A stretch of 64,000 nt of DNA from Actinomycetes bacterium (GTDB lineage Bacteria > Actinomycetota > Acidimicrobiia > Acidimicrobiales > Ilumatobacteraceae): contig JANYKS010000033.1 of assembly GCA_025358125.1 (NCBI GenBank), forward strand, positions 1 to 64,000, given 5' to 3'. The position numbers were made by a program, and so were the translations under genes. The notes beneath the pieces were generated by a model that saw only the letters and a program-made list of their open reading frames with translations, was not told the origin of the DNA and did not search any database. Shown here one piece after another: positions 1-10,078 of the stretch. Every line of letters begins with the position of its first letter. Positions within the stretch are counted from its first letter, which is position 1.

Positions 1-3000
1 CAACGCCACGCCCTCCTCGGCACGACCCGTTCGAGCCAGTGTCCGCCCAAGCGTGTTCGTGGCCGCCGCGACACCCATCGCATAGCCGCTTGCCCGCCAG
101 ATGCGCCTCGCCTCGCGCAGGTACGACTCGGCCTCGTCGAAGCGTCCTTGCTCGGCCCGAACCTCGGCGAGGTTCTGGGCGCACTGGGCCATGCCGACGA
201 TGTCGCCGGCGCGCCGGCGCGCAGCCCGACTCTCTTCGAAGTGAGCACAGCACTCGTCCCAACGCCCGGCCACGAGCGCGTCGACACCGTAGTTGTTGAG
301 CACCGACGCGAGGCCTGCGTAGTCACCGAGTTCTTCGTAGATCGGCTGCGCGAGGTTGCGGTACTCGAGCGCTTCGTCGCTGCCGAGTTCGCTCAGCGCC
401 CAGTCGAGCAGGTAGTACGCGTGCGCTTCGGTTGCACGATCGCAGGCTGCGAGCGCATCGGGCAGCGCTCGCCGGCACCACTGCTCGGCCTGGCGGTAGC
501 GCTGCTGCCAGATCAACGTACTCGCACACGCGACCGTGAGCCGCGACCGCTCCATCGCGACGGCGGGGTCACTGGGCAGCGCTGCCAACGAGGCGAGCCC
601 ACGCCGATACCACCTGATCGCAGCAGGATGCTTGCCGAGCTTTTCGCGCAGCGTCCCCTCCTTCCTGCACAAACTCGCATGTGACTGCATCCGGTCGCGA
701 CACAGCTTGCGTGCCCCGCGAAGGCCTTCCCGGGCGAGGTCGTATCGGCCTGCGAGCAGCGCAACGTCGGCGAGGGCCTCGTACAACGAGGTCAGCTCCT
801 CGTCGTTGACCTCGGCTCCACTCGCTCGGGCATTGTCGATCGCACGGTCGAAGAAGGCGGTCGCTTCGACGGTGGCGTACTTGTCCCACGCGCGTTGGCC
901 TGCCATGCGGTTGTAGCGGTAGGCGATGACATGGTCCGCCGAACGGTCGAAGTGAAGCGCGAGCAGGCCGAGCCGGGCATCGTCGGGCTCGCCCTGCGGA
1001 ACGAGGGCTCGACCGATGCGCAGGTGGAGGTCGCGCCGACGCCCGAACGGCAAGCCCTCGTACGCGACGCGACGCACGAGGTCGTGGCTGAAGCGCAGGT
1101 CGCCCGCGTCGGCGACGAGGAAGTCCGCGAGGCGGTGCCATCGCGCGGGCGTGCCGATGACGCCGCCGAGCGTGCGATCGAACAGCGCCGGCGAGAAGCG
1201 ATCGCCGAGCACCGCGGCATGGCGGAGCAGGGTCCGGTCGGCCGGCGCGAGACGGTCGATGCGAGCCGCGACGAGGTCCTCGAGCGCTTCGGGGATCGCG
1301 TCGAGCGACCCGAGCTCGCGTCGGGCATGGGAGAGCTCGAGCAAGAACAGCGGATTCCCACGCGCCCTGGCGCAGAGCTCGCGGAGTTCGCTCTGACCGA
1401 TCAGGGCGTCGTCGGTCAGGGCGGACGCGAGGTGCTCCGCGAGCGCCTCGTCGAGCGGAGCGAGCTCGATTGCGCGCGCCTCGAATCCCAACCGGGCGCC
1501 GAGCCCTTGCATCTGGTCCCTCGTGGTCAAGCACGCAAGCCACGGCCGGTTCTCGACGCCCTGCAGCGCTCGGGCGAGCAAGAGCGCCGACGCTTCGTCC
1601 ATCCACATCACGTCTTCGACGACCAAGAGCAGCGGCTCGGAGAAGGCCGTGTTCAGCACCGCCGATGCCGCCTCGCGCAACACGCCGGCGCGATAGTCGG
1701 CACCGAGATCGTCCACCGCCTCGGACTGCGGCACCTCTGCGTCGATCGACGCCGCGAGCAACGGTGCGAACGGCACCCATTCCGGCGCGCGCTCCTCCAA
1801 CCAGAGCGAGAGGAGAGCGCCCGCCTCGGCCGCGGGTGCGTCGAGCGCCACCCCGAGTGCCGTCCGAAGCACGAGTCGGGCTACAAAATACGGGCGGTCG
1901 GCGGCGAAGGGCTCGCACGTCAGCCTCACTACGCGCGCCGCACCTGCGGAGTGGACCACCTCTTGCACCAGCCGCGACTTTCCGATACCGGGTTCACCGA
2001 CGATCTCGACGCACGATCCGTGCCCTTCGATCGCAGCCGATAGTGCCGCACGCACCACGGCCAGCTCCTCACCTCGACCGACGAAGGCGACGTCGGCCGG
2101 CGCGACACGTCCCCGCCCCTCGATCCGCCGACCGACCGAGGACGCGAGCTGTGGGTGCCGCTTGCCCTTCACGAGGAACGGCTCGAGCGCCGTCGTCTCG
2201 AATGGTGTCGACGAGCGCTTGACGACGGCGCTGCTGGCTACGAGTTCGCCCGGCTCGGCCTTGGCCATCAGGCGGGCGGCGAGGTTCACCGCGTCGCCCA
2301 TCACCGTGTACACCCGACGCCACGGCGATCCGACCTCGCCCGCGAACACATGACCCGTGTTGACCCCTACGCGCACCGGGAATCCGACGTCGGCGTCGAG
2401 CAGCGCGCGCCCGACAGCGAGCATCCGACCCTCGCCGTCCTCGACGGCGTCCGGCACGCCTGCGGTGAGGATCATCTTGACGCCCCCGCCGGCAACGTCG
2501 GACGCAAGGAGGCACACCTCGTGACGGCCGGCGACCTCGAGCGCCACGCCGACGAGTCCGTCCAGGCGCTCGGCGACCACCTCGGGTCCGGCTTCTCGCA
2601 ACATGCCATCCACGCCGCCGACGTGGACGAAGCCGACAGTGACGTGGCGGTGCTCGGCGCCGTGATCGTCGTCGAGCAGTCGGCGCCGCAGGGCTCGCGG
2701 GACGAACGAGGCGAGCGCCTCGTGGTAGCGTTGATCCAGACCGTCCGCCGTGACGAGGCTCGGTGACGCCCCGCTCACGCGGCGAAGGAGCAGACCTGCC
2801 TGCTTGGCGACTCCGAGCCAGGCGGGCGGCACCAGCGACGCCGTGGCAGGGCTCAGCAAGATCTCGCCGGCGTCGGCGGCCGACTCCATCGCGGTCACGG
2901 TGGTCGCGTGCTCGCCCAAGACGAACAGTTCGCGCTGCTCGCGCCCGGCGAGCACGAACAGGTACGGGCCACTGTGGACCCCCATCGAGATGCGCAGGAC

Positions 3001-3399
3001 GACACGCCTGCGGGTCGTGACCACCGCCCCGCGGGCCTTCAGCGCGGCGCGCATGCCGTATGCGGCGCGGCAGGCCCGCTCGGCGTGATCGTCGCCCTCG
3101 AAGAACAAGAACAGCGCGTCGCCGCCGAACTTGACGAGATCGCCACCCTCGCCGCGAGCGACACCCAGGAGGGCGTCGAAAGTGGCGTTCAAGATGAGGG
3201 TGAGCTCCTCGGCGCCCGCCCTTCCGAGCTCGGCGAGCCGTTCCGACAACTGGGTGAAGCCCGAGATGTCGGCGAACACGAAGGTGCCCTCTGCCAGCCA
3301 CGCGGCCCGATCACGCGCGCGGAGTAGCAGCCTCGGCACGAACGGCGCGAAAGACGGCTCCATCGGTGTGACCTCTGCCTCAAAGCCTCGAAATTGCAT
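1..3399 (-). CDS. Soluble-adenylyl-cyclase-like protein: tandem class III cyclase domains, AAA ATPase, TPRs (3' end beyond window)
   Basis: An open frame of 1133 codons with no stop runs off the left edge. The ATG at 3399 starts MQFRGFEAEV; a second ATG at 3363 (MEPSFAPF) is also possible. Cyclase domain 1 (about residues 38-190) has both metal-binding Asp residues, D44 in FADISGFT and D94 in KFGGDALF, but lacks the Asn/Arg pair (HATTVTAM instead). Cyclase domain 2 (about 250-395) lacks the metal Asp residues but has K308, D369 and N372/R376 in VMGDAVNLAAR. An AAA_16-like ATPase follows, with Walker A GEPGIGKSR (468-476) and Walker B LLLVVEDVMWMDE. A long alpha-helical TPR-like region then reaches the edge. 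The order cyclase-cyclase-ATPase-TPR is that of soluble adenylyl cyclases, so cAMP synthesis from ATP is likely; the input signal is unknown. It is divergent from the secreted giant, with a 103-bp shared promoter region. Confidence 0.88.
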   Translation of the reverse strand, partial: MQFRGFEAEVTPMEPSFAPFVPRLLLRARDRAAWLAEGTFVFADISGFTQLSERLAELGRAGAEELTLILNATFDALLGVARGEGGDLVKFGGDALFLFFEGDDHAERACRAAYGMRAALKARGAVVTTRRRVVLRISMGVHSGPYLFVLAGREQRELFVLGEHATTVTAMESAADAGEILLSPATASLVPPAWLGVAKQAGLLLRRVSGASPSLVTADGLDQRYHEALASFVPRALRRRLLDDDHGAEHRHVTVGFVHVGGVDGMLREAGPEVVAERLDGLVGVALEVAGRHEVCLLASDVAGGGVKMILTAGVPDAVEDGEGRMLAVGRALLDADVGFPVRVGVNTGHVFAGEVGSPWRRVYTVMGDAVNLAARLMAKAEPGELVASSAVVKRSSTPFETTALEPFLVKGKRHPQLASSVGRRIEGRGRVAPADVAFVGRGEELAVVRAALSAAIEGHGSCVEIVGEPGIGKSRLVQEVVHSAGAARVVRLTCEPFAADRPYFVARLVLRTALGVALDAPAAEAGALLSLWLEERAPEWVPFAPLLAASIDAEVPQSEAVDDLGADYRAGVLREAASAVLNTAFSEPLLLVVEDVMWMDEASALLLARALQGVENRPWLACLTTRDQMQGLGARLGFEARAIELAPLDEALAEHLASALTDDALIGQSELRELCARARGNPLFLLELSHARRELGSLDAIPEALEDLVAARIDRLAPADRTLLRHAAVLGDRFSPALFDRTLGGVIGTPARWHRLADFLVADAGDLRFSHDLVRRVAYEGLPFGRRRDLHLRIGRALVPQGEPDDARLGLLALHFDRSADHVIAYRYNRMAGQRAWDKYATVEATAFFDRAIDNARASGAEVNDEELTSLYEALADVALLAGRYDLAREGLRGARKLCRDRMQSHASLCRKEGTLREKLGKHPAAIRWYRRGLASLAALPSDPAVAMERSRLTVACASTLIWQQRYRQAEQWCRRALPDALAACDRATEAHAYYLLDWALSELGSDEALEYRNLAQPIYEELGDYAGLASVLNNYGVDALVAGRWDECCAHFEESRAARRRAGDIVGMAQCAQNLAEVRAEQGRFDEAESYLREARRIWRASGYAMGVAAATNTLGRTLARTGRAEEGVAL

Positions 3400-3502
3400 T
3401 GACGTGAGCCCCCCGGCGGTCGATGCTAGCGGTTCGCGGTGCGCTCTCAGAGGCGTGTGGCAACCGCCGGGGGTACCCACATCTTGTGGAAGGGATGGGC
3501 GG

Positions 3503-6500
3503 ATGAGTCGTAGCGCGCAGGTTCTCGGAGTCCTCGGGCTGCTGGTCACATCCACGGTGGTCGTGGTCGGGACGACGACCACGACCACCGTCAACGCGGC
3601 GTCGGTCGCGCCGACGATCGTCGACTCCAACATTGGTTGCGCGGAGCTGTCACCGGCGCTGCCGTACGGCTACAAGGTCACTCCCGGCGCCACCGCCGGA
3701 ACCTACCCGTTGCCCGGATCGGGAGGCGGCACAGTCACCATCGCGCCGAACGACAACAAGGTCTTCAACTGGTCGTCGACGTTCCCGCTCGACACCGTGA
3801 TCGTATACGGTGGCTCGTCGGCGAACGTCTACAAGTACCCCAATGTGGCTGCAGACACCGTGCTCTCGGCGCCGAGCAAGAACGGCAATCTCCCCGACAT
3901 CAGCCACGTCTGGTTCTGCCATGACGGCCTCACCGGCGTCTCCGTGACGATCGGCAAGACCTCGGTCAACGGTGCGCGTGGCGTCGCGCTGGCCGACATC
4001 CCGATCAGCACGCTGAACGTCAGCGACCCGCGGGTGCTCACCCAGCTGTACCAGCAGCTGGCCGGAAGCCCGGTGCTCAAATCCAGCCCGGTGCTCAAAT
4101 CCAGCCCGCCCCTGCGCTCGAGCCCGGTGCTCAGGTCGAGCCCGGCCCTCAGGTCGTCGCCGGTGCTTCGGTCGTCCCCGGTGCTGCGCTCCTCGCCCGT
4201 CCTGCGGTCGAGCGCCGTCGCCTCGTCGCCGTTCGACACCCCGCTCTCAGCGCTCGTCATCGACGTGCTCGACGGCAGTGGCAACCCGGTCACCTGGCCC
4301 CGGGTGCTCGCCGGCACGCAGTACGACGGCTGGCCCCTCAACAGCGTCACATTCGACATGATCGCCAGCCTCATTCAAAAAGCGACCGACACCAACGGCA
4401 ACGGCATCATCGCCTACCCGGGCGGTACGGGCCTCATCGCAGGCGCAACACTGTTCCAGCTCGATTCGACCGGAGTGATGATCGGCAGGCTCAGCGTGCT
4501 GTCGCTACTCGTCGTCAACGCCACCCTCGACGAGCTCTCCGCGTCGGCGTCTCAACCGATCGACTGGTGCGCTCTGTCGTCGCCCTACACCGGCGGGCAA
4601 TGCCTCGTGCGCGACCCGCTCACGAGCACGAGCACAATCACAAACGTGTACCCGGACGCGACACTGTTCGAGCTGGCCCTGTACGGCGTACCGTCCAGCA
4701 TCGTGCCGATCTGGGACATCCAGATGAACCTGCTCAAGCCGCTCCTGGCAGCCCGAGCCGACCCGAAGTCACCGCTTGCCTACCTCCTCAACGGCGACTA
4801 CGACGGCAACGGCGTGCCCGAGAGCGCGCCACTCTGCGCAACGTCGGTCACGCTCGGCCAGTGCCTCGCAGAGATCATCACCCCGACGGACTTCCCCTGG
4901 GAGGATCTGCCGCTCGGGCAGCTGAACCTCGCTCAGTACGCGCTCGGCGAGCGCGCCCCGATCGCGGTCGAGTTCGGAGTCGGCAGCGTGCCGGCCACCG
5001 TCACCATCACCCTGCCGACCGGCTTCGTGTTCGACGCGCCGGCGGGTGCAACGGCATGTGCCAATGGCACGTGCACCAAGATCTCACCGGCGTCGATCGG
5101 GACCGCCAACCCACAGGTGCTCGCGTTCGGACCGTCGGGCCTGCCGTCCGGACTCGTCCAGCTGAACCTGCTCGCGGCGCCCAAGGGCATGATCACCGGC
5201 GCTCCAGGGCAGCCGGACATCCCCAAGGGAATCGTGAACGTGTCGCTTTCGTACGGCACCATCACGCCTGTCAATGCGTCGGCTCCTGGTCCGACCGTCA
5301 AGGACTCATGGCCGGCCGGCACGGTGCCAGCGGTCGTACCGGACACGTTCTACTTCGGCACAGTCGGCCAGACCGGCGCCAACGCCTACAACGTCACGTT
5401 GCCCAGCACGCAAGTCGGTTCGTGGCTGTCCGTGCGACTCAGCGCGATCTCGCCAGGGCTCGACGGCGACCTCGCACTGTACGCGCCGAGTGCCGCCCCG
5501 GCGCTCAAGTCTTCTCCGGTCCTCAGGTCGTCCGCGGTGCTGGCGTCCAGCTCGCAGCCCCTGAGCGACCCGGGCGCCGACCCCGCGGGAGCGCTCGCTC
5601 CCGAGACGCTCCAAGACATCCCCGCCGTACCCACCGACCCCACCTTCCCGTTGCTGAAGGGGGTCTCGGCGAACCGCGGCCCGGTCGACGAGGTGCAGTC
5701 GATCGTCGATGCGTCGGCCACTGCCAGCACTGCATACCGGATCCAGGTGAGCGCGTACGGCACGTCCACGGGTGACTACGCGTTGCGCGTGCTCGCGACG
5801 CCTTCGGGGATCTCGGCGTGCGCGGCCAAGACCTTCACCGGAATCATCGGCACTCCGATCCCGGTGAGCGGCGTCGTCGGTCCGACCGGGCTCATCGTCT
5901 ACAACACCCTCACGACGACGGCCGCGCTGCTCGGCATCAACGGTGACACCTCGGCCCAGACGCTGTACAGCCTCGCCAAGGCAACCGGTTCGTGGCTGCT
6001 TCCGGTCACGCCGGCGGCTTCGGACAGCTGGACCGCGCCCCAGACCGGGTCGCAGTTCGACTGCGCACCGGTCGCCGCCAACGCTGTGGTGCAAGCGATC
6101 GCCGACGCCGTCAAGACCCAGAAGACCGGCGCGCTCAACGGCCTGTCGTCCGTGGTGCTCGTGGGTGGCGACGACAAGCTTCCCTTCTACCGGCTGCCCG
6201 ATACCACAACGCTCTCCAACGAGGTCGAGCACAGCGACGCCGTCGGCACCGACAACCCGGTCTCCGCTTCGCAGCGCGACCGGTTCTTCCTGTCGGACGA
6301 TCCGTACGGCACCCTCAACCCGATCCCGTGGCTCGACCGAAGCTTCAACGTCCCGGATTTGGCCGTCGGGCGTCTGGTGGAGAGCGACGCCGACATCCAG
6401 GGCCAGATCGGTGAGTACCTCAACAACGCAGGCACGCTGACACCGTCGAGCGCGCTGGTCGCGGGCTACGACTTCCTCGCCGACGGCTCAGCGCAGGTGG

Positions 6501-9500
6501 CGACCACACTCGGTGGCGCCGGTCTCAGGGTGTCGACCCTGATCGACCAGCCCGGCGTCACGGCAGCGAGCGCGTGGACGGCGCTGGCCGTGCAGTCCGG
6601 GCTGAGCACGAGCCCCGGCATCGTCGCGTTGAACTCGCACTTCTCGCAGTACCAGCTCTTGTCGTCGAAGGGAGATGCGACGCAGACAGCCGATCTGCTC
6701 GACCTCCTCCCGGGTGGCTCGTCCCCCGATCTACCCGCCGGGATCCTGGCCGATTCGATCCTGTTCAGCGCTGGCTGCCACGGCGGCATGAGCGTGCCCG
6801 ACGCCTATGCCACCAACAACGCCGTCTACCCGCTGCTCCCCGGTTCGACCTCGGGCATTCCCTATGACTGGGCCCAGGCGCTGTCGTCGCGCAAGGCCTC
6901 GGTGTGGGTAGCCAACACGGGCTTCGGCTACGGCTCGTCGGGCGACGTGGCGTTGTCCGAGCGGCTGATGGCCCTTTACGCCAAGTACCTCGTCGATCCG
7001 TCGACTACGAGCGCTGGCGACGCATTGGTGAAGGCGAAGCAGGACTACTTCTCGACCCAGGGCGTGTACGGCTCCTACGACGAGAAGGCCCTGCAGCAGG
7101 TGGTGTTCTACGGCATCCCCATGTTCCATCTGCCGGTCGGCGGCCTCCCCAGGCCTGCATCGTCGAGCCTCGCCGCGGCGGTGGCCGCCGCGCCGCAATC
7201 GTCGGCCGGGCTGACACCGATTCCGGGCTCGTCCGGTCTCCCGGCGGCGGCTTCCGTCGTCAACACCACATTCGACCCGACGCCACGCGTGACGAACGGT
7301 CGGACCGCCTACACCGTCAACGGCGAGACGCTCGTCGTCAACGGCTACCCGATCGAACCGAAGACCAGCCTCGAGGTCACCTCGACCCTGCCGGGCTACA
7401 CCGCGCGGGGAGCTGCGCTCGAGACGATGCGAACCAACCTCGTGCCCGGGGTGCTGCCGCAGATGGCCCGAGCCACATCGGACCGTGGCAGCAGCGAGCG
7501 CGCCCAGCAGCCTGCGACGGCGGTGTTCCCGACCTCGTTCCAGACCGTCGGCGGCAACGCGAACAAGCAGCGCCTCGTCGTCTATCCAGGGCAGTTCAGT
7601 GATCTCGACCCCACGCCGGGCGCGAACGCGGGCAGCCAGCTGCTGATCGAGCAGGGCTCGTTCACCGTCTACTACGCCGACGCGACGACCGCCGGCGACG
7701 TGACCAAGCCGTTCATCCAGGAGAGCGCGGCGTCGGTAGGCCTCCTCGGTGGATCCCCCGGTGTCGTGCTGTTCCGGGTCAAAGCGATCGACCCGGCCGG
7801 TGTGGCGGACACCCGCTCGCCGACGGGGGTCAAGCGGGTCCTCGTTCAGTACGACGAGACCCCTGACGCGTTCAACACGTCGCACCTGTGGCGTCCGGTC
7901 GAGCTGCAGCAAGACACGAGTGGGACGTGGGTCGGCGCTCTCGTCACGTCACACACCAGCGGCCGCTACTTCGTCCAAGCCTTCGACGGTGCCGGCAACC
8001 AGGGAGTCAGCCAGTTCAAGGGCAACTACTACCGCACCACTGGCACATCGCCGCAGGTCGTCGCCGCGGTCACCGCCGGGACGCTCAGCGCGAGCGGCTG
8101 GTACGTTTCGCCGGTGCAGGTGAGCCTGTACGTCGGCGGAGTCCCGGCGACAGCCACGAACGGCTACACCTACTCCCTCAACGGCGGCCCGCAGGTCCCC
8201 TACGGCGGGCCCTTCGACGTCCCCGAAGGGGCCACCCGGATCGCGTTCTCACCGCCTTCTGGCAGTAGTGCCCCAGCGCCGCCGGTGCTCGTCGTGCAGA
8301 AGGACACGCGGACGCCCACCGCGACACTGGCACCGGCGCTGTCGGTGATCGCCGCCGGCGACCCCGTCCCTGCGCCAACATGCGCAGCAACAGATCCCGT
8401 GCCGGGTTCGGGTGCCACCCGCTGCACACAGCTGGCGTCCACGACCGTCAGCGTCGGCGGCCACGGCTACACCCTCGACAACGAGACGGCCGCCGACGTC
8501 GCCGGAAACACCTCATCCGTCGCCTCGCAGACCGTCGTCATCGTGTCCGGTACGAAGAATTCCGACGGTTCGTTCAGCGCGGCCAACGGCGTCACCGTCG
8601 TGGCCGGTGGCGAGCTCTACGCCGGCGCGGCCTTCACCGTCAACGGGACTTCGGCGCCGGGCACCACCGACGGCAGCGCCAAGACGAACACCCTGTCGCT
8701 CTCCACGCCGGGGACCTACGTCATCGGCGTGACGGTACCGGGAAGTGGCGGCACTGCAAACGTGACGATCACCTTCACCGTGAACGTCGTCGACACGGTC
8801 CCGCCCGTTCTCACCCTGCCCGCACCGGGACCGGCCGAGGCCTCCAGCCCTGCCGGCGCCGTCGTGATTTTCGTGGCGACGGCTACCGACACCGTCAGTG
8901 GGCCCGTCACACCGGTCTGCACCCCGCCCAGCGGCGCGACCTTCGCGCTCGGCACCACCACGGTGAACTGCAGCGCGCGCGACGCGGCCGGAAACGTCTC
9001 GTCCGGGTCGTTCGCCGTCACGGTCCGTGACACCACCGCACCCGTATTCTCGGCGGCGCCGAACATCGGCCCGATCGAGGGCAACACGCTCGGCGGAGCG
9101 ACCGTCTCGTACGTGAAGCCAAGTGCAACCGACACGGTCAGCGGCTCGGTGCCGGTGACATGCAGCCCCGCGTCCGGCTCTGTGTTCGCTGTTGGCGCCA
9201 CGACCGTCACGTGCACCGCGACGGACGGCGCTCTCAACACGGCGACGAAGACGTTCCAGGTGACGGTCCGTGACACCACGCCACCGAGCCTCACCGTTTC
9301 CGCGAACATCACGACCACGGCCACCTCGGCAACGGGAGCCGTCGTCTCCTATGTGGCGACGGCCACCGACATCGTCAGCGGCTCAGTTGCACCGGTCTGC
9401 ACGCCGCCCAGCGGCGCGACGTTCGCGCTCGGCACGACGACGGTCGCCTGCACTGCGACGGACGGCGCCGGCAACATCAGCACCAGCAAGTCCTTCACCG

Positions 9501-9967
9501 TGACGGTCCTTCAGCCGTACCGCTACAACGGCTTCTTCTCGCCGATCAACATGGGTGCAGTCGACAGCTACGGGTTGAACCTCACCGTCAACAGCGTCAA
9601 CGGCGGGCGCAACGTTCCGTTCAAGTGGGAGGCGTTCGACAAGGCCACCGGGGCAGAGATCACCGACCCAGCCCGCGTCGAGATCCAGTTCATGACGTAC
9701 GAGCAATTCCTGGCCAAGTTCCCGACGCTGCCCGGCAAGACGCCCTTGCCGAGCCGCAACGTGTGCGCGGACCCCACTCGCGTTGTCGTCCCGATCTCTG
9801 GGGGAACAGGCCAGACGACGTCGGTCAAGTTCTCGAGCGGCCAGTTCAACGTCGGCGTCCAGGTGCCGGCCAAGCCTTCGCTGCCCACCTGGAACTGCTA
9901 CGTCGGTTGGACACGGATCATCGGCGACCCGAGCCCGGGTCTGCTCACCCTGTTCACCCTGACCTGA
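3503..9967 (+). CDS. Giant secreted caspase/gingipain-like (C25-type) protein with HYR repeats and C-terminal PxKF-type domain
   Basis: 2154 residues from the ATG at 3503, preceded by the purine-rich stretch GGAAGGGATGGGCGG. The frame is open further upstream, but MSRSAQVLGVLGLL starts a clear signal peptide. Order: N-terminal beta-rich region; an SSPVLR hexapeptide-repeat linker (about 189-237); a PPC-like domain near 612-700 with a second short SSPVLR cluster; a caspase-fold peptidase region (about 880-1210). In the last, VVLVGGDDKLPFYR, His1046 (LNSHFSQ) and Cys1092 (FSAGCHGG) fit the gingipain His/Cys dyad. Three HYR-type Ig-like domains follow (about 1763-2008, each with DT(V/T)PP and CTP/CSP signatures). 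A final domain has GRNVPFKWEAFD, as in PxKF proteins. Probably a secreted or surface protease or adhesin. No sorting signal is visible at the C-terminus. Confidence 0.85.
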   Translation: MSRSAQVLGVLGLLVTSTVVVVGTTTTTTVNAASVAPTIVDSNIGCAELSPALPYGYKVTPGATAGTYPLPGSGGGTVTIAPNDNKVFNWSSTFPLDTVIVYGGSSANVYKYPNVAADTVLSAPSKNGNLPDISHVWFCHDGLTGVSVTIGKTSVNGARGVALADIPISTLNVSDPRVLTQLYQQLAGSPVLKSSPVLKSSPPLRSSPVLRSSPALRSSPVLRSSPVLRSSPVLRSSAVASSPFDTPLSALVIDVLDGSGNPVTWPRVLAGTQYDGWPLNSVTFDMIASLIQKATDTNGNGIIAYPGGTGLIAGATLFQLDSTGVMIGRLSVLSLLVVNATLDELSASASQPIDWCALSSPYTGGQCLVRDPLTSTSTITNVYPDATLFELALYGVPSSIVPIWDIQMNLLKPLLAARADPKSPLAYLLNGDYDGNGVPESAPLCATSVTLGQCLAEIITPTDFPWEDLPLGQLNLAQYALGERAPIAVEFGVGSVPATVTITLPTGFVFDAPAGATACANGTCTKISPASIGTANPQVLAFGPSGLPSGLVQLNLLAAPKGMITGAPGQPDIPKGIVNVSLSYGTITPVNASAPGPTVKDSWPAGTVPAVVPDTFYFGTVGQTGANAYNVTLPSTQVGSWLSVRLSAISPGLDGDLALYAPSAAPALKSSPVLRSSAVLASSSQPLSDPGADPAGALAPETLQDIPAVPTDPTFPLLKGVSANRGPVDEVQSIVDASATASTAYRIQVSAYGTSTGDYALRVLATPSGISACAAKTFTGIIGTPIPVSGVVGPTGLIVYNTLTTTAALLGINGDTSAQTLYSLAKATGSWLLPVTPAASDSWTAPQTGSQFDCAPVAANAVVQAIADAVKTQKTGALNGLSSVVLVGGDDKLPFYRLPDTTTLSNEVEHSDAVGTDNPVSASQRDRFFLSDDPYGTLNPIPWLDRSFNVPDLAVGRLVESDADIQGQIGEYLNNAGTLTPSSALVAGYDFLADGSAQVATTLGGAGLRVSTLIDQPGVTAASAWTALAVQSGLSTSPGIVALNSHFSQYQLLSSKGDATQTADLLDLLPGGSSPDLPAGILADSILFSAGCHGGMSVPDAYATNNAVYPLLPGSTSGIPYDWAQALSSRKASVWVANTGFGYGSSGDVALSERLMALYAKYLVDPSTTSAGDALVKAKQDYFSTQGVYGSYDEKALQQVVFYGIPMFHLPVGGLPRPASSSLAAAVAAAPQSSAGLTPIPGSSGLPAAASVVNTTFDPTPRVTNGRTAYTVNGETLVVNGYPIEPKTSLEVTSTLPGYTARGAALETMRTNLVPGVLPQMARATSDRGSSERAQQPATAVFPTSFQTVGGNANKQRLVVYPGQFSDLDPTPGANAGSQLLIEQGSFTVYYADATTAGDVTKPFIQESAASVGLLGGSPGVVLFRVKAIDPAGVADTRSPTGVKRVLVQYDETPDAFNTSHLWRPVELQQDTSGTWVGALVTSHTSGRYFVQAFDGAGNQGVSQFKGNYYRTTGTSPQVVAAVTAGTLSASGWYVSPVQVSLYVGGVPATATNGYTYSLNGGPQVPYGGPFDVPEGATRIAFSPPSGSSAPAPPVLVVQKDTRTPTATLAPALSVIAAGDPVPAPTCAATDPVPGSGATRCTQLASTTVSVGGHGYTLDNETAADVAGNTSSVASQTVVIVSGTKNSDGSFSAANGVTVVAGGELYAGAAFTVNGTSAPGTTDGSAKTNTLSLSTPGTYVIGVTVPGSGGTANVTITFTVNVVDTVPPVLTLPAPGPAEASSPAGAVVIFVATATDTVSGPVTPVCTPPSGATFALGTTTVNCSARDAAGNVSSGSFAVTVRDTTAPVFSAAPNIGPIEGNTLGGATVSYVKPSATDTVSGSVPVTCSPASGSVFAVGATTVTCTATDGALNTATKTFQVTVRDTTPPSLTVSANITTTATSATGAVVSYVATATDIVSGSVAPVCTPPSGATFALGTTTVACTATDGAGNISTSKSFTVTVLQPYRYNGFFSPINMGAVDSYGLNLTVNSVNGGRNVPFKWEAFDKATGAEITDPARVEIQFMTYEQFLAKFPTLPGKTPLPSRNVCADPTRVVVPISGGTGQTTSVKFSSGQFNVGVQVPAKPSLPTWNCYVGWTRIIGDPSPGLLTLFTLT
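4067..4216 (+). repeat. Tandem 18-bp coding repeat (hexapeptide SSPVLR/K)
   Basis: About eight consecutive copies of a six-residue unit (SSPVLK, SSPPLR, SSPVLR, SSPALR) lie inside the secreted giant. Codon choice drifts between copies, so the repeat is kept at protein level and is not a fresh DNA expansion. A second mini-cluster with the same unit lies at about 5502-5552, next to the PPC-like domain. It probably forms an extended linker. Confidence 0.85.
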
Positions 9968-10027
9968 TCTCACGACCGGCGGACGGCGTCCGGTCGATGT
10001 CACCGGCTGCAACGAGGACGATCTCGC

Positions 10028-10078
10028 CGCCTGATGTCATGCGGCGGCTGTCAGACTGCCACGGCGTTACATCAGGCG
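10028..10078. repeat. Imperfect copy of dispersed palindromic repeat
   Basis: Inverted repeat with 20-nt arms (10028-10047 and 10059-10078, 16 of 20 positions pairing) around an 11-nt loop CTGTCAGACTG. The right arm carries CCACGGCGTTACATCA. The same arm and the loop start CTGTCAG recur at 55001-55053, where the palindrome is perfect. It lies about 60 bp after the stop of the secreted giant and could act as a transcript-end hairpin or a REP-like element. Confidence 0.8.

Noticed and set aside
3131-3502. In-frame extension of the secreted giant upstream of its signal peptide
   Set aside because: It is antisense to the cyclase gene's conserved first domain and would bury the signal peptide.
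9978-10000. Small bulged hairpin after the secreted giant (GACC...GGAC/GTCC..GGTC)
   Set aside because: Short and imperfect; too weak to list as a terminator beside the palindromic repeat.
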